NCBI GenBank assembly: GCA_937864365.1
Contig: CALMJT010000097.1
Location: 1 to 32,966, forward strand
Source: an uncultured Alteromonadales bacterium
GTDB lineage: Bacteria; Pseudomonadota; Gammaproteobacteria; Pseudomonadales; Cellvibrionaceae
Length of the DNA: 32,966 bases
Direction: 5' to 3'
The notes beneath the pieces were generated by a model. It was not told where the DNA came from. It did no database searches and saw only the letters and a program-made list of their open reading frames with translations. Positions 15,980 through 25,188 of this stretch are shown here, piece after piece. The position numbers and the translations under genes were made by a program. The number at the start of each line of letters is the position of its first letter. Within the stretch, counting starts at the first letter, position 1.

Positions 15980-16504
15980 ATGTCATTTGCGGATGCATTA
16001 GATGCAATTAGCGCTTTTATCGCTTCCGGCGGGAAAATTCTGCCTTATATTGCAGTGCTTACACTTGTGATGTGGACTTTGATTTTTGAGCGCATTTGGT
16101 ACTTCAAATTTGCTTTACGCTCCGACGCGAAACAAGCTCTTAATACTTGGGAAGCAAGAAGTGAGCGTAAATCATGGAACGCGCACCGAGTTCGCGATGC
16201 TTTAATTTCTCGACTTGGTCTTAAGATTAAATCCAATTTGGATATGATCGGAGCGTTAGTAGCCTTAGCACCCTTGTTGGGGTTACTCGGTACCGTAACA
16301 GGTATGATTGAAGTGTTTAATGTTCTTGCAGTCACCGGTGGTGGTGATGCCAAATCTATGGCCGGGGGAGTTTCGGCTGCGACAATTCCAACCATGGCGG
16401 GAATGGTTGCAGCACTCTCTGGCGTATTTGGCTCTACCTATGTCAACCGAATTGCAGAGCGAGAAAATCATCTGTTCGCAGATCATCTAACAATGGACCA
16501 TTAA
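15980..16504 (+). CDS. exbB2: TonB2-system proton channel subunit ExbB2
   Basis: The 174-residue inner-membrane protein is a compact MotA/TolQ/ExbB member. It has one helix near residues 20-40 (ILPYIAVLTLVMWTLIFERI) and two helices in the conserved C-terminal half (ALAPLLGLLGTVTGMIEVF and ATIPTMAGMVAALSGVFG). The short length compared with E. coli ExbB (244) is normal for ExbB2. It forms the pentameric channel with ExbD2. An AAGGAG ribosome binding site lies just ahead of its ATG, in the 11-base gap after ttpC; exbD2 follows after 43 bases. Confidence 0.9.
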   Translation: MSFADALDAISAFIASGGKILPYIAVLTLVMWTLIFERIWYFKFALRSDAKQALNTWEARSERKSWNAHRVRDALISRLGLKIKSNLDMIGALVALAPLLGLLGTVTGMIEVFNVLAVTGGGDAKSMAGGVSAATIPTMAGMVAALSGVFGSTYVNRIAERENHLFADHLTMDH

Positions 16505-16547
16505 GGTCCGTTGTTAACCATTACAAATTCGTTTGTAGGACGTTTCC

Positions 16548-16952
16548 ATGGCTAGACGAACCCAGAGTCCGGAAGAAGAAGCTGGCGCAATTGACCTCAC
16601 TCCCATGTTGGATGTGGTGTTTATTATGCTTATCTTCTTTATCGTGACCGCTTCGTTCATCAAGATTCCTGGTATCGAGGTCAATAGACCTGAAGCTACC
16701 AATTATATTGAGAAGAAAAACGCAGCGATTTTAATCGCGTTGAATGACAAAAACGAAATCTGGATTGACAAGAAAAAAGTTGATCCGCGCAGTGTTAAGA
16801 AAGAAATTGAGCGCATTCACGTTGATAACCCCAAGGGTAGTGTTGTGATTCAAGCCGATGCTGCGTCAGATATCGAAACTGTTAACAAGGTTTACGAAGC
16901 CGCAACCGAAGTAGGCATTACTAATATTGCTATTTCCACGGAGAGGGGCTAG
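16548..16952 (+). CDS. exbD2: TonB2-system subunit ExbD2
   Basis: The 134-residue protein has a short cytoplasmic start, one membrane helix (about 18-38) and a periplasmic domain. The family motif IDLTPMLDVVFIMLIFF carries D22, the proton-carrying aspartate equivalent to D25 of E. coli ExbD. The periplasmic part ends with the usual VNKVYEAATEVGITNIAIST pattern. It is separated from tonB2 by only 2 bases, and the GAGAGGGGC just before that start serves as the tonB2 ribosome binding site. Confidence 0.92.
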   Translation: MARRTQSPEEEAGAIDLTPMLDVVFIMLIFFIVTASFIKIPGIEVNRPEATNYIEKKNAAILIALNDKNEIWIDKKKVDPRSVKKEIERIHVDNPKGSVVIQADAASDIETVNKVYEAATEVGITNIAISTERG

Positions 16953-16954
16953 TT

Positions 16955-17557
16955 ATGCAGTTTGTTAGAGTCCTTGTCGGTGCAGTGTTGGCGGCAGGTA
17001 TTACTTTTGGCCTGTTTGGTTTGATGACCTATTTGATTCATTCCAATACCAAACCACCAGAAGAACAAGAAGATACAAAAATTGTTGATATCACGCTGCC
17101 TCAAACCACGGTTGAGCAGCGTTATCAAACGCCCAAGGTTGATAAACCTATTGAGCCAGAGGTTCCGCCTCCGGATTTACCGCAAACCACAACGGTTACT
17201 CCAGATCTTGACCTCAATATCTCAGTTGCTGCACCTACTACCGGTATCGACCTTAAAGTAGCTGGCGGAAGCCAATTTACCAGTGGTGAATACTTACCGT
17301 TAGTTAAGGTTCAACCTGTGTATCCGCGTCGTGCTCTGGAGCGTGGCATTGAAGGTTACGTAATTGTTGAGTTCACCGTTACTAAAACCGGACAGGTCCG
17401 TGATCCCGTTGTTGTTGAAGCTGATCCACCAAAAATTTTCGACTCTGCGGCGATCAATGCAGCGCTTAAATTTAAGTACAAGCCGCGCGTAGTTGAAGGT
17501 GAGCCAATTGAAGTTCCGGGCGTACAAAACAAAATCACCTTTGCGCTTGCTAAGTAA
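16955..17557 (+). CDS. tonB2: TonB2 energy-transducing protein
   Basis: The 200-residue protein has an N-terminal membrane anchor (about 6-28), a proline-rich periplasmic linker (about 33-95, rich in PP, EP and KP) and a C-terminal TonB domain (about 110-200) with VQPVYPRRALERGIEGYVIV and the GQVRDPVVV strand. It is shorter than classical TonB, as usual for TonB2. It contacts the TonB boxes of outer-membrane receptors and passes on energy from ExbB2/ExbD2/TtpC. No TonB-dependent receptor is encoded in this window, so the substrates are unknown. Confidence 0.92.
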   Translation: MQFVRVLVGAVLAAGITFGLFGLMTYLIHSNTKPPEEQEDTKIVDITLPQTTVEQRYQTPKVDKPIEPEVPPPDLPQTTTVTPDLDLNISVAAPTTGIDLKVAGGSQFTSGEYLPLVKVQPVYPRRALERGIEGYVIVEFTVTKTGQVRDPVVVEADPPKIFDSAAINAALKFKYKPRVVEGEPIEVPGVQNKITFALAK

Positions 17558-17574
17558 TACGGTAGGAGTTAGAA

Positions 17575-18969
17575 ATGAAGCTTATTGCTAAAAAATTCCT
17601 CAAAAATTTGGCTATTGCAACGCCTTTGGCCTTTGTTCCAACTGCGTCGGTGATGGTGTTAGATGCCATTGGTGTAAGTGCAGAGTCTTTTAAGGTTTAT
17701 GCTCAAGAAGAGCGAAAAACTCGTAAGACTCCGGCATTAAGCCAAGCAGTTTATAAAAAACTTGCGGTTCCTAATGGCCTTGCTAACCCAGAGGAAGAAG
17801 GTGTAGAACCTGATTTCAAAAAAGCGTTGGAAGAGCTTAAAAAGTTAGAGGCCAAAGACGCTAAAAGCTGGAATGAGTACGAAGTAGCTAACCTGTACAA
17901 CACGTTTGGTTATGTGTATTACAGTCTTGAGAATTTTCCTCAGGCGATTAAATACTACAAGCTGGTTGTGGCTCAATCGCCGAATATTCCGGAAGGTCTT
18001 GAGATAGGTACGATCTTCACAATTGCTCAGTTGCAATTTGTCAGTGAAGACTACGCGGGCGCCTTGGAATCTTTGAAAAAATGGTTCACTTTACAAGATC
18101 CAATGTTTATCACGGCGGATAACTACTCGCTATTAGCGCAGGCGTATTACCAAAATAAGCAGTTTGATCAGGCGCTGAGCAATATATACAAAGCGATCGA
18201 TATCTATAAGAAAAAAGGCGAACTTCCTAAAGAAAATTGGTATTCCATTGCTCTTGCCATCGAGTTTGAGCGTGAAAACTATAAGGAAGTTGTTGGAATT
18301 TTAGAGATTCTTGTTCGTAACTATCCTAAACCTGCTTACTTCAAGCAACTTGCTGGGGTTTATGGTTTAGTGAATAAAGAAAAGAATCAAATGTACCTGA
18401 GTGACGCTAACTACGTTGCTGGTTTCAGTGATAAGCAACAAGAAGTGCTTAACTTGGTGTACATGATGATGGGTGAAGGTTATTCCTATCGTGCTGCCAA
18501 GGTTCTTGAGAAAGGTATCGATTCTAAGCTAATTGACGGTACTGAGAAGAACTACGAGTTACTCTCTAATGCTTGGTTGGTTTCTCAAGAAACCGACAAG
18601 GCTATTGATGCCTTAACAAAGGCTGCTGAGAAGTCTGGTAGTGGTGATCTCTATGCTCGTCTCGCTGGTTTATATGCGGATGACGACCAAAGTAAAAAAG
18701 CGCTTGAATTTGCAGACATTGCTTTCAAAAAAGGCGGTATTAAGCGAGAAGACTCTCTGTATATTTCTGTCGGTATTGCTAATGCGAACTTAGCTCGCTG
18801 GGCTGAAGCTGTAAAAGCTTTTGAAGAGGCGAGTAAAGATTCACGCAGTAAAGCATTTGCAAGTAACTGGAAAAAATACGCTGAGAGTGAACTTGATCGC
18901 GAGCTGAAACTAGCCGCGGACGAGAAAAAAGCGAATCAGGCAAAGGCAGCTAAAACGCCTAAGTCGTAA
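17575..18969 (+). CDS. TPR-repeat periplasmic protein of the TonB2 cluster
   Basis: The 464-residue protein has a basic start and a hydrophobic region (about 12-36) fitting a Sec signal, ending near VYAQEE. At least four to five TPR-like helix pairs follow, for example YNTFGYVYYSLENFPQAIKY, LLAQAYYQNKQFDQALSNI, ELLSNAWLVSQETDKAIDAL and ARLAGLYADDDQSKKALEFA. The tail is Lys/Ala-rich. TPR proteins commonly close TonB2 clusters and probably scaffold the complex or connect it to the cell wall; the precise role is unknown. It starts 17 bases after tonB2 with TAGGAG before the ATG, and the stop codon overlaps the terminator stem. Confidence 0.85.
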   Translation: MKLIAKKFLKNLAIATPLAFVPTASVMVLDAIGVSAESFKVYAQEERKTRKTPALSQAVYKKLAVPNGLANPEEEGVEPDFKKALEELKKLEAKDAKSWNEYEVANLYNTFGYVYYSLENFPQAIKYYKLVVAQSPNIPEGLEIGTIFTIAQLQFVSEDYAGALESLKKWFTLQDPMFITADNYSLLAQAYYQNKQFDQALSNIYKAIDIYKKKGELPKENWYSIALAIEFERENYKEVVGILEILVRNYPKPAYFKQLAGVYGLVNKEKNQMYLSDANYVAGFSDKQQEVLNLVYMMMGEGYSYRAAKVLEKGIDSKLIDGTEKNYELLSNAWLVSQETDKAIDALTKAAEKSGSGDLYARLAGLYADDDQSKKALEFADIAFKKGGIKREDSLYISVGIANANLARWAEAVKAFEEASKDSRSKAFASNWKKYAESELDRELKLAADEKKANQAKAAKTPKS

Positions 18970-18995
18970 AAAAACCGGCGAAAGCCGGTTTTTTT
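18969..18995. terminator. Bidirectional intrinsic terminator
   Basis: AAAAAACCGGC and GCCGGTTTTTT pair perfectly around a GAAA tetraloop, with T-tracts in both directions. It ends the TonB2 operon on plus and can also end the ilvD transcript on minus. Confidence 0.93.
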
Positions 18996-19045
18996 ATGTC
19001 CGTCAGATCTGTCTTTAAAACTGTCTCTGACGGTTGTTTCCGAGA

Positions 19046-20881
19046 TTAATCTAGCTTAGATAAATCTCGAACTGCGCCTTTATCCGCACTGGTAGCAAAG
19101 TGCGCGTAAGCTTTTAAGGCGCCTGAAACCCTTCTTGGCCGAGCTTCTTTAGGCTTCCAACCTTTAGCATCTTGTTCTGCACGACGCTTCGCTAATTCTT
19201 CATCGGAAACTAACAAGTTGATGCTGCGGTTAGGAATATCGATGTGAATCTTATCGCCGTCTTCGATCAAACCGATAGCGCCACCCGATGCAGCTTCTGG
19301 AGAAACGTGACCAATACACAAACCAGAAGACCCACCAGAAAAACGACCATCAGTAACCAATGCGCAGGTTTTTCCCAGACCCACAGATTTTAGGTAGCTG
19401 GTTGGATACAACATTTCTTGCATACCCGGACCACCTTTCGGGCCTTCGTAACGCACAATCACGATATCACCGGCTTTTACCTTGCCGCCAAGAATATTTT
19501 CCACTGCTTCATCTTGGGACTCGGTTACGTGAGCGGTGCCCTCGAAAACTAGGATTGAGTCATCAACACCGGCCGTTTTCACTACACAACCATCAAGGGC
19601 GATATTGCCAAACAACACCGCCAAACCGCCTTGGGTTGAAAAGGCATGTTCGTAGGAGCGAATACAACCACCGGCGCGATCCAAATCGAGAGTCGGCCAG
19701 CGAGTACTTTGGCTGAATGCGGTTTGGGTGGGAATACCGGCGGGGCCAGCTTTAAAAAAGGTTTGTACTTCTTCCGATTGATTTACGGCGATATCCCAGC
19801 CAGCGATAGCATCGGCCATGGTTGGGCTGTGAACCGTGGGAACTGTGGTATCCAGTTTATTGGCTCGGGCTAACTCGCCCAAAATCGCCATAATACCCCC
19901 GGCACGATGTACATCTTCGATGTGATACTGCTGAGAGTTCGGTGCAACCTTACACAACTGCGGCACCTTACGAGACAGGTCGTCGATATCAGCCATGGTG
20001 AAATCAACTTCGGCTTCTTGAGCGGCGGCAAGCAAGTGCAAAATGGTATTGGTTGAACCGCCCATGGCGATATCCAAGGTCATGGCGTTGTTAAACGCAG
20101 CCTTTGTGCAAATATTGCGAGGCAAAATGTTTGGTTCTTCTTGCTCATAATGACGTTTGGCAAGTTCAACAATTAGGTGACCGGCTCTTTTAAACAACAT
20201 CTCACGATCTGCGTGGGTCGCTAAAGTTGTACCGTTACCCGGAAGGCTTAAGCCCAAGGCTTCGGTGAGGCAGTTCATTGAGTTGGCGGTAAACATACCC
20301 GAGCAAGAACCGCAGGTAGGGCAAGCGCTGCGCTCGTATTCGGCAACGATTTCGTCGCTCACTTCTGGGTTGGCCGCAACGATCATCGCGTCAATCAAGT
20401 CGAGCTTAGTTTCAGACAGTTTAGTTTTACCGGCTTCCATTGGCCCGCCTGAGACAAATACCACCGGAATGTTCAAGCGCATGGCTGCCATGAGCATTCC
20501 CGGAGTGATCTTGTCGCAGTTAGAAATACATACCAAGGCATCGGCGCAATGGGCATTAACCATGTACTCAACAGAGTCGGCAATAATATCGCGGCTTGGT
20601 AGGCTGTAGAGCATACCGTCGTGGCCCATGGCGATACCATCGTCAACGGCGATGGTGTTGAATTCTTTGGCAACGCCACCGGCCGCTTCAACTTCGCGAG
20701 CAACCAGCTGGCCCATATCTTTTAGATGAACGTGTCCAGGTACAAACTGAGTAAATGAGTTGGCAATGGCAATGATCGGTTTTTGAAAGTCGTCGTCTTT
20801 CATTCCGGTAGCGCGCCACAATGCGCGGGCACCGGCCATATTGCGTCCGGCGGTGGAAGTTTTCGATCGGTAGGCAGGCAT
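19046..20881 (-). CDS. ilvD: Dihydroxy-acid dehydratase
   Basis: The 611-residue Fe-S enzyme makes 2-keto acids from dihydroxy acids in valine, isoleucine and leucine synthesis. [20 protein letters not shown] is the classic N-terminus. Cluster cysteines lie in [10 protein letters not shown] and [13 protein letters not shown], and [20 protein letters not shown] near the C-terminus is the family signature. Similarity to E. coli IlvD runs end to end. The ATG at 20879-20881 is chosen because CAGGAG lies 6-7 bases before it; an in-frame upstream GTG-type extension of seven codons is not conserved. ilvE, the last step of the same pathway, is elsewhere in the window (31896). Confidence 0.97.
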   Translation of the reverse strand: MPAYRSKTSTAGRNMAGARALWRATGMKDDDFQKPIIAIANSFTQFVPGHVHLKDMGQLVAREVEAAGGVAKEFNTIAVDDGIAMGHDGMLYSLPSRDIIADSVEYMVNAHCADALVCISNCDKITPGMLMAAMRLNIPVVFVSGGPMEAGKTKLSETKLDLIDAMIVAANPEVSDEIVAEYERSACPTCGSCSGMFTANSMNCLTEALGLSLPGNGTTLATHADREMLFKRAGHLIVELAKRHYEQEEPNILPRNICTKAAFNNAMTLDIAMGGSTNTILHLLAAAQEAEVDFTMADIDDLSRKVPQLCKVAPNSQQYHIEDVHRAGGIMAILGELARANKLDTTVPTVHSPTMADAIAGWDIAVNQSEEVQTFFKAGPAGIPTQTAFSQSTRWPTLDLDRAGGCIRSYEHAFSTQGGLAVLFGNIALDGCVVKTAGVDDSILVFEGTAHVTESQDEAVENILGGKVKAGDIVIVRYEGPKGGPGMQEMLYPTSYLKSVGLGKTCALVTDGRFSGGSSGLCIGHVSPEAASGGAIGLIEDGDKIHIDIPNRSINLLVSDEELAKRRAEQDAKGWKPKEARPRRVSGALKAYAHFATSADKGAVRDLSKLD

Positions 20882-21068
20882 ATTGAACTCCTGGTTCACC
20901 AAGAAATGGATGTGGGCCTAAAAAATGGGCGACAAGAATACCAGAAAGACAAGAATAGGCCACCGTTGACGGTGTATCCTTGGGTTAAAGGAAAAAGCTT
21001 TAAGAAGAAAAATCCTAAAAATTCAAGCGACCGAAACTGCTCTAACAATTAATGGCAATAACACCAAG

Positions 21069-21617
21069 TTAGTCAGTTAAAAGTAATTTGAGCGCAGCAC
21101 TTTCGATAACAGCCGCATACTCACCATGGATGTTTGCCAACGACATGGCGTGAACTTCATCGGCGCTGTGGGCGTTCCCGAAGTAGTCAGGCTTCTCGAA
21201 CGTAAAGCAAGCATCGGCGACCACGAATGCCTCAAAGCCGAGATTACCAGCGCTGCGCGCCGTTGCTTCTACAGAATTATTGGTGGCAACCCCGGTTATT
21301 ACCAGTTTATGGAGGGAGCGCTTGGTTAATTCATCAGCAAGCGTGTTTTTGGTAAATGCGCAGGGTACGGATTTCTCGATTAAAAGCTCATTGCCAACAG
21401 GTCTGAATTCTTCCTTTAGGGTAAAGCCGTCTTGCTCTGGCCAAAATACCGAATCTGGCTCTTCGGAACGATGAATAATGTGAATAATTGGCCAGTTTCG
21501 ATTTCGCCAAAATGCTATCAAATCCAACATGATCTGTTCGGCGTTGGGATTATTACGACGGCCCAATTTAGGGTGATCAATGCCTTTTTGTTGGTCGATA
21601 ACAATTAATGCGTACAT
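21069..21617 (-). CDS. Isochorismatase-like hydrolase with Ser in the nucleophile position
   Basis: The 182-residue protein has the isochorismatase/nicotinamidase fold: D8 in VIDQQ, K82 in IEKSVPCAF and the GVAT turn at 109-112. In most cysteine hydrolases of this fold the next helix starts with the nucleophile Cys. Here the sequence is TNNSVEATARSAGNLGF, with S115 in that place. I recall a subfamily with TNNSVEATAR, so this looks like a conserved variant rather than a mutation. The substrate is unknown. The ATG follows GAAACCCT with no strong ribosome binding site. Gene neighbours are ilvD and argA on the same strand but with gaps of 140-190 bases. Confidence 0.82.
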   Translation of the reverse strand: MYALIVIDQQKGIDHPKLGRRNNPNAEQIMLDLIAFWRNRNWPIIHIIHRSEEPDSVFWPEQDGFTLKEEFRPVGNELLIEKSVPCAFTKNTLADELTKRSLHKLVITGVATNNSVEATARSAGNLGFEAFVVADACFTFEKPDYFGNAHSADEVHAMSLANIHGEYAAVIESAALKLLLTD

Positions 21618-21688
21618 AGGGTTTCTGTTTCCAGTTTTTAGTCGCTTTTAAAAGCGGTGGCCGAGTGCTTGGGTGTTAACAGAGAAAA

Positions 21689-21722
21689 CAAAAAACGCCT
21701 TTGATTCTAGGGCAAAGGCGTT
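21689..21722 (-). terminator. Intrinsic terminator after argA
   Basis: On the minus strand AACGCCTTTG pairs with CAAAGGCGTT around a 9-base loop and is followed by a T-tract (A-tract at 21689-21695 on plus). It lies about 40 bases past the argA stop. Confidence 0.9.
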
Positions 21723-21761
21723 GGGTCGAGACATTTGCGCTATTTCTTTTCGAACGGATCG

Positions 21762-23090
21762 TTAATATTGCAGCGTTTTGATGAATATTTTTGATTTACG
21801 TTGATAGTTGTAAGCCAGCTGCTTTTGCGACGGTAATTCGGAAATATCCGCAGGCTTAAAGCCTTGCTCCATAAACCAATGCGCCGTTTGCGTGGTGAGC
21901 ACAAACAGCTTTCGATAGCCCAATTTACGTGCTTGATGCTCTAGGTCAACCAAGAGTCTGCGAGCGAATCCGCGACTTTGATAATCGGGGTGCGTTGCCA
22001 CGCAGGCGAGTTCAGCAAAGTCGCTGTCGCTAAATCCGTACAGACCAGCACAGCCCACAATGCTGCCGTCGAGTTCGAGCACAAAGAATTGATCGATTTC
22101 GCGCTCCAACAGTTCTCGCGAGCGCCTCACCAATATACCTTGTGCTTCAAGGGGTTCGATCAAACTCAAGATGCCGCCAACGTCGTCGATGGTTGCCGGA
22201 CGCACAAACTCGTAGCGATCGCTGTGCACTAAGGTGCCGCGACCATCAAGCGTAAACAACTCTTCGAGCAATGCACCGCTTTCGCAGTAACTAACGATCT
22301 GCGCGCGTGCCACACCTTTGCGACACACTCTAAATGCGCAGCGCAGTGCCGATACCGCGTCTTCTTCGGTGATCGCGCCGGAGTTAATCAAATCTTGGCA
22401 ATCCGATACGGCCAACTGGCGAATAAGATCACCGTTTAAATCGAGTAGGCCATCTTCATTAATGAAGGTAATCAGTTTATCGGCGGCAAGAGCAATGGCG
22501 ATTTCAGAGGCCACCTCTGTAGCCGGAATATTAAAAATCTCGCCGGTCAGCGAAAATCCTAATGGCGATACAACCACCATGGCATCGCTATCTAGAGCCA
22601 AGGTCAGATTTTTAGAGGCGATTTTGCGGACTTTTCCAGACAGCTGAAAATCAACACCATTGATAACGCCGCGCGGCATTCCCACCACAAAGTTACCCGA
22701 CAACACTGAAATATCGGCGCCGTGCATGGGTGAGTTGGGCAAACCCATGGATAAGGCCGACTCAACGTAAAATCGAGTTTCGCCAATGGCTTGCAAGACT
22801 GCGGGCAGCGTTTGTAGGTCGGTGACGCGCGCGCCGAATTCGTCTTGCCAGGTGTTATTGCCGGGGCCAAGGCGTTCATCAATTTGTGGCCGCGCACCGT
22901 GAACAATGACTAATCGAACACCCAAACTGTTCAGTAATGCTAAGTCTTGGATGATGGTGGAAAAATTATCGTGAGAGATCGCCTCGCCCGGCAAATAAAC
23001 CACAAAGGTTTTCCCGCGATAATCATTAATATAGGGCGACGATGCGCGAAACCAGTCGATGTAATTATTGGAGTTCAATGTTCGGCTCAA
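21762..23090 (-). CDS. argA: N-acetylglutamate synthase ArgA
   Basis: The 442-residue enzyme makes N-acetylglutamate, the first step of arginine synthesis. An amino-acid-kinase-like domain (about 1-285), with VYLPGEAISHDNF and VIVHGARPQID, is the arginine-sensing part. A GNAT acetyltransferase domain (about 290-435), with LVRRSRELLEREID, HPDYQSRGFARRLL and the closing YNYQRKSK, is catalytic. Length equals E. coli ArgA. No ATG is available at the N-terminus: the frame is closed by TAA at 23118-23120, and the choices are TTG at 23090 or TTG at 23078, the latter giving the better fit to Pseudomonas ArgA. Neither has a strong ribosome binding site. It probably shares regulation with argE upstream. 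Confidence 0.93.
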   Translation of the reverse strand: MSRTLNSNNYIDWFRASSPYINDYRGKTFVVYLPGEAISHDNFSTIIQDLALLNSLGVRLVIVHGARPQIDERLGPGNNTWQDEFGARVTDLQTLPAVLQAIGETRFYVESALSMGLPNSPMHGADISVLSGNFVVGMPRGVINGVDFQLSGKVRKIASKNLTLALDSDAMVVVSPLGFSLTGEIFNIPATEVASEIAIALAADKLITFINEDGLLDLNGDLIRQLAVSDCQDLINSGAITEEDAVSALRCAFRVCRKGVARAQIVSYCESGALLEELFTLDGRGTLVHSDRYEFVRPATIDDVGGILSLIEPLEAQGILVRRSRELLEREIDQFFVLELDGSIVGCAGLYGFSDSDFAELACVATHPDYQSRGFARRLLVDLEHQARKLGYRKLFVLTTQTAHWFMEQGFKPADISELPSQKQLAYNYQRKSKIFIKTLQY

Positions 23091-23149
23091 ATATACAGTG
23101 TGAAATTTAATGTCTTTTTATTATACCCATAATAAAAAGCAGCACAGAT

Positions 23150-23932
23150 TCAATTTGCGGTTACGACTTCTCTAAAAAACGCGTTAAGAATTTCTGGGTC
23201 GTAATTTCGGTTCGAAGAAACAACATCAACCGACTCCTGCCGAGTTAATTCCCGCTCAATAAAATGACGAATTTCTGGAATTTTAGGGCCAAGTTGTTTT
23301 TCTTGGGCCTGTTTCTTGAGCGCCAGCAAATCGTTTATGGCTGCTAATAAGCTTGAATCGTGTGCGATTAATGTTTTAATCCTATCGAATTCTATGGGTG
23401 CTGGGGTTTTATGTTGTTCGATCCAACGAGCAGAAAGTAGCGGACGTAATACATAAAAGTATTTTTTTAACGGCACTAAATCTTCTTGCAGATAACCACG
23501 GAAATTGGTTTTAGCCATGCTTCTGTAGTGATAAATCCCTTGCTCAACGGAATACATATCAGCAATCCAGTCGCGTAGCGTGCTAGCAAACCGACCGTCA
23601 TCCACATAGATAATTGGCGAGTACAGCCATTCAACCAGCGAAGGATTAGATTTTCTGAACAGTTGCAGCGCTTTGCGAATATCCCAACCGTTAATGTCTA
23701 TTTCATCCACAATCGGGTATTCGATCACGTCGCGTTTATTTTCTACATCAATTGATAAATACCAATCTTGATGGCGCGCATACACAAAGCGCACATCGTA
23801 ATCGCTGTTGGGAGAGGCAAAACCCCAAGCGCGGCTTCCAGATTCTATGGCATAAAGCACACGAACATTGTGCTCGGCTTCAGCGGCGTGAATGCGACGC
23901 ATAATTTCTTGGCGGATTTCAGGATCGATCAT
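23150..23932 (-). CDS. RlaP/YcgL-type nucleotidyltransferase
   Basis: The 260-residue protein fits PF10127, a stand-alone nucleotidyltransferase family (RlaP, RNA-ligase-associated). The active site reads GSRAWGFASPNSDYDVRF, with G32-S33 and metal aspartates D44 and D46. VIEYPIVDEIDINGWDIRKA, then WLYSPIIY and the Y-H-Y-RSMAKTNFRGYL region, are typical of the family. Some members occur beside RNA ligases in RNA repair; no ligase is present here, so the function is open. It lies between argE and argA on the same strand, 57 bases after argE and 59 before argA, and so is probably in their transcript. The ATG has no good ribosome binding site. Confidence 0.85.
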   Translation of the reverse strand: MIDPEIRQEIMRRIHAAEAEHNVRVLYAIESGSRAWGFASPNSDYDVRFVYARHQDWYLSIDVENKRDVIEYPIVDEIDINGWDIRKALQLFRKSNPSLVEWLYSPIIYVDDGRFASTLRDWIADMYSVEQGIYHYRSMAKTNFRGYLQEDLVPLKKYFYVLRPLLSARWIEQHKTPAPIEFDRIKTLIAHDSSLLAAINDLLALKKQAQEKQLGPKIPEIRHFIERELTRQESVDVVSSNRNYDPEILNAFFREVVTAN

Positions 23933-23989
23933 TAAACAGTTTTCTAAAATGTTGGAAATAAAAACTTGGGTTCGCTAATAGAACACCTA

Positions 23990-25135
23990 TTAAAGACAAA
24001 ATCGCTTGATCAGCGAGCGCAAAATATTAACGGCCGGATCAATTTGCGCGATTTCTATAAATTCATTGGGCTGATGCGCTTGATCAATAGAGCCCGGGCC
24101 CATCACCAAGGTTTGCATGCCCAAGGCTTGCAGGTAAGGTGCTTCGGTTGCGAAGGCAACGGTTTCGCTGGCTCTGCCCGAAAGCTCTTCAACCACCTTA
24201 ACCAACTCACTATTTCGCGCCTGCTCAAAGGCAGGTACACCGGGGAATAGACTTTCAAACGTTAAGGGCGTGGAATACTTTTCGGCAATGGGTGTCAGCA
24301 ACACGCTCATTTGCGAGCGCAGTTCTTCTAAATCCATACCGGGTAGTGGGCGTAAATCGAAATGCATTTCGCAGTGCCCGCAAATGCGATTGGGATTATC
24401 GCCGCCGTGAATGTAGCCAAGGTTTAGGGTTGGTACTTGAATATCAAAGCTCGCATTGGTGTAGCGCGTTTGCAATTCTCGGCGGTAATTCATTAACACA
24501 TTGATGGCGTCATTCATGGCTTCCATTGCGTTGTGGCCAAGGTTGGGATTGGACGAATGTCCCGCCAAGCCCTGAATGCGTATGGCTTCCATCATAATGC
24601 CCTTGTGGGCGCGAATGGGCGTAAGGTTAGTGGGTTCGCCAATGACTGCGTAACGGGCTTTAGGTTGCGCCATTTCTACAAGTGCGCGAGCGCCGCACAT
24701 AGATGACTCTTCGTCGGCGGTGGCTAACACCATCAGTGGTTCTTTAAAGTCTTTGGCTTTAAACGTTTGCGCCGCTCGGGCGATAACCGGGAAAAAGCCT
24801 TTCATGTCGGTGGCACCCAAACCGTAGTAGCGATTGTCCCGCTCGGTGAGTACAAACGGATCTTGATGCCAGCGTTCAGCATTGTATGGAACCGTGTCGG
24901 TGTGTCCCGCCAATACCAAACCGCCATCGCCTTGCCCTAGGGTTGCTAGAAGATTGGCCTTGTTAGGATGGCCGGGAATATCCAAGTACTGAATCTTAAA
25001 ACCTAAATCAGCAAACCAAGTCGCCAATAAATCCAGAACTTTACGGTTACTCATGTCGAGATCTGGGTGAGCGCTGCTAACCGATGGCGCGGCAACCAGT
25101 TGTGAGAGTTGTTCTTTGTAGGAGGGAAGCATCAT
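23990..25135 (-). CDS. argE: Acetylornithine deacetylase ArgE
   Basis: The 381-residue M20-family metallohydrolase removes acetate from N-acetylornithine. Zinc ligands and catalytic residues are visible: H78 and D80 in LAGHTDTVP, D110 in GATDMKG, and E142/E143 in ATADEESSM. The GEPTNLTPIRAHKG and GLAGHSSNP dimer-domain motifs and the final GPGSIDQAHQPNEF are intact. The start is ATG at 25133-25135 (ATG ATG CTT); the frame stays open 40 codons further upstream to 25255, but that part is translation of repeat copy d and matches no ArgE. With ArgA it indicates the linear acetyl route, where acetate is hydrolysed instead of recycled by ArgJ. Confidence 0.95.
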   Translation of the reverse strand: MMLPSYKEQLSQLVAAPSVSSAHPDLDMSNRKVLDLLATWFADLGFKIQYLDIPGHPNKANLLATLGQGDGGLVLAGHTDTVPYNAERWHQDPFVLTERDNRYYGLGATDMKGFFPVIARAAQTFKAKDFKEPLMVLATADEESSMCGARALVEMAQPKARYAVIGEPTNLTPIRAHKGIMMEAIRIQGLAGHSSNPNLGHNAMEAMNDAINVLMNYRRELQTRYTNASFDIQVPTLNLGYIHGGDNPNRICGHCEMHFDLRPLPGMDLEELRSQMSVLLTPIAEKYSTPLTFESLFPGVPAFEQARNSELVKVVEELSGRASETVAFATEAPYLQALGMQTLVMGPGSIDQAHQPNEFIEIAQIDPAVNILRSLIKRFCL

Positions 25136-25188
25136 AGAAAACCGTATTTTATCGCTATTTATGATCGGGTTGGCGGCTGATTCAGTAT

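Noticed and set aside
15485-16395. Minus-strand frames opposite ttpC and exbB2
   Set aside because: They are shadows of the highly biased codon use in the ExbB-like genes; no independent start signals.
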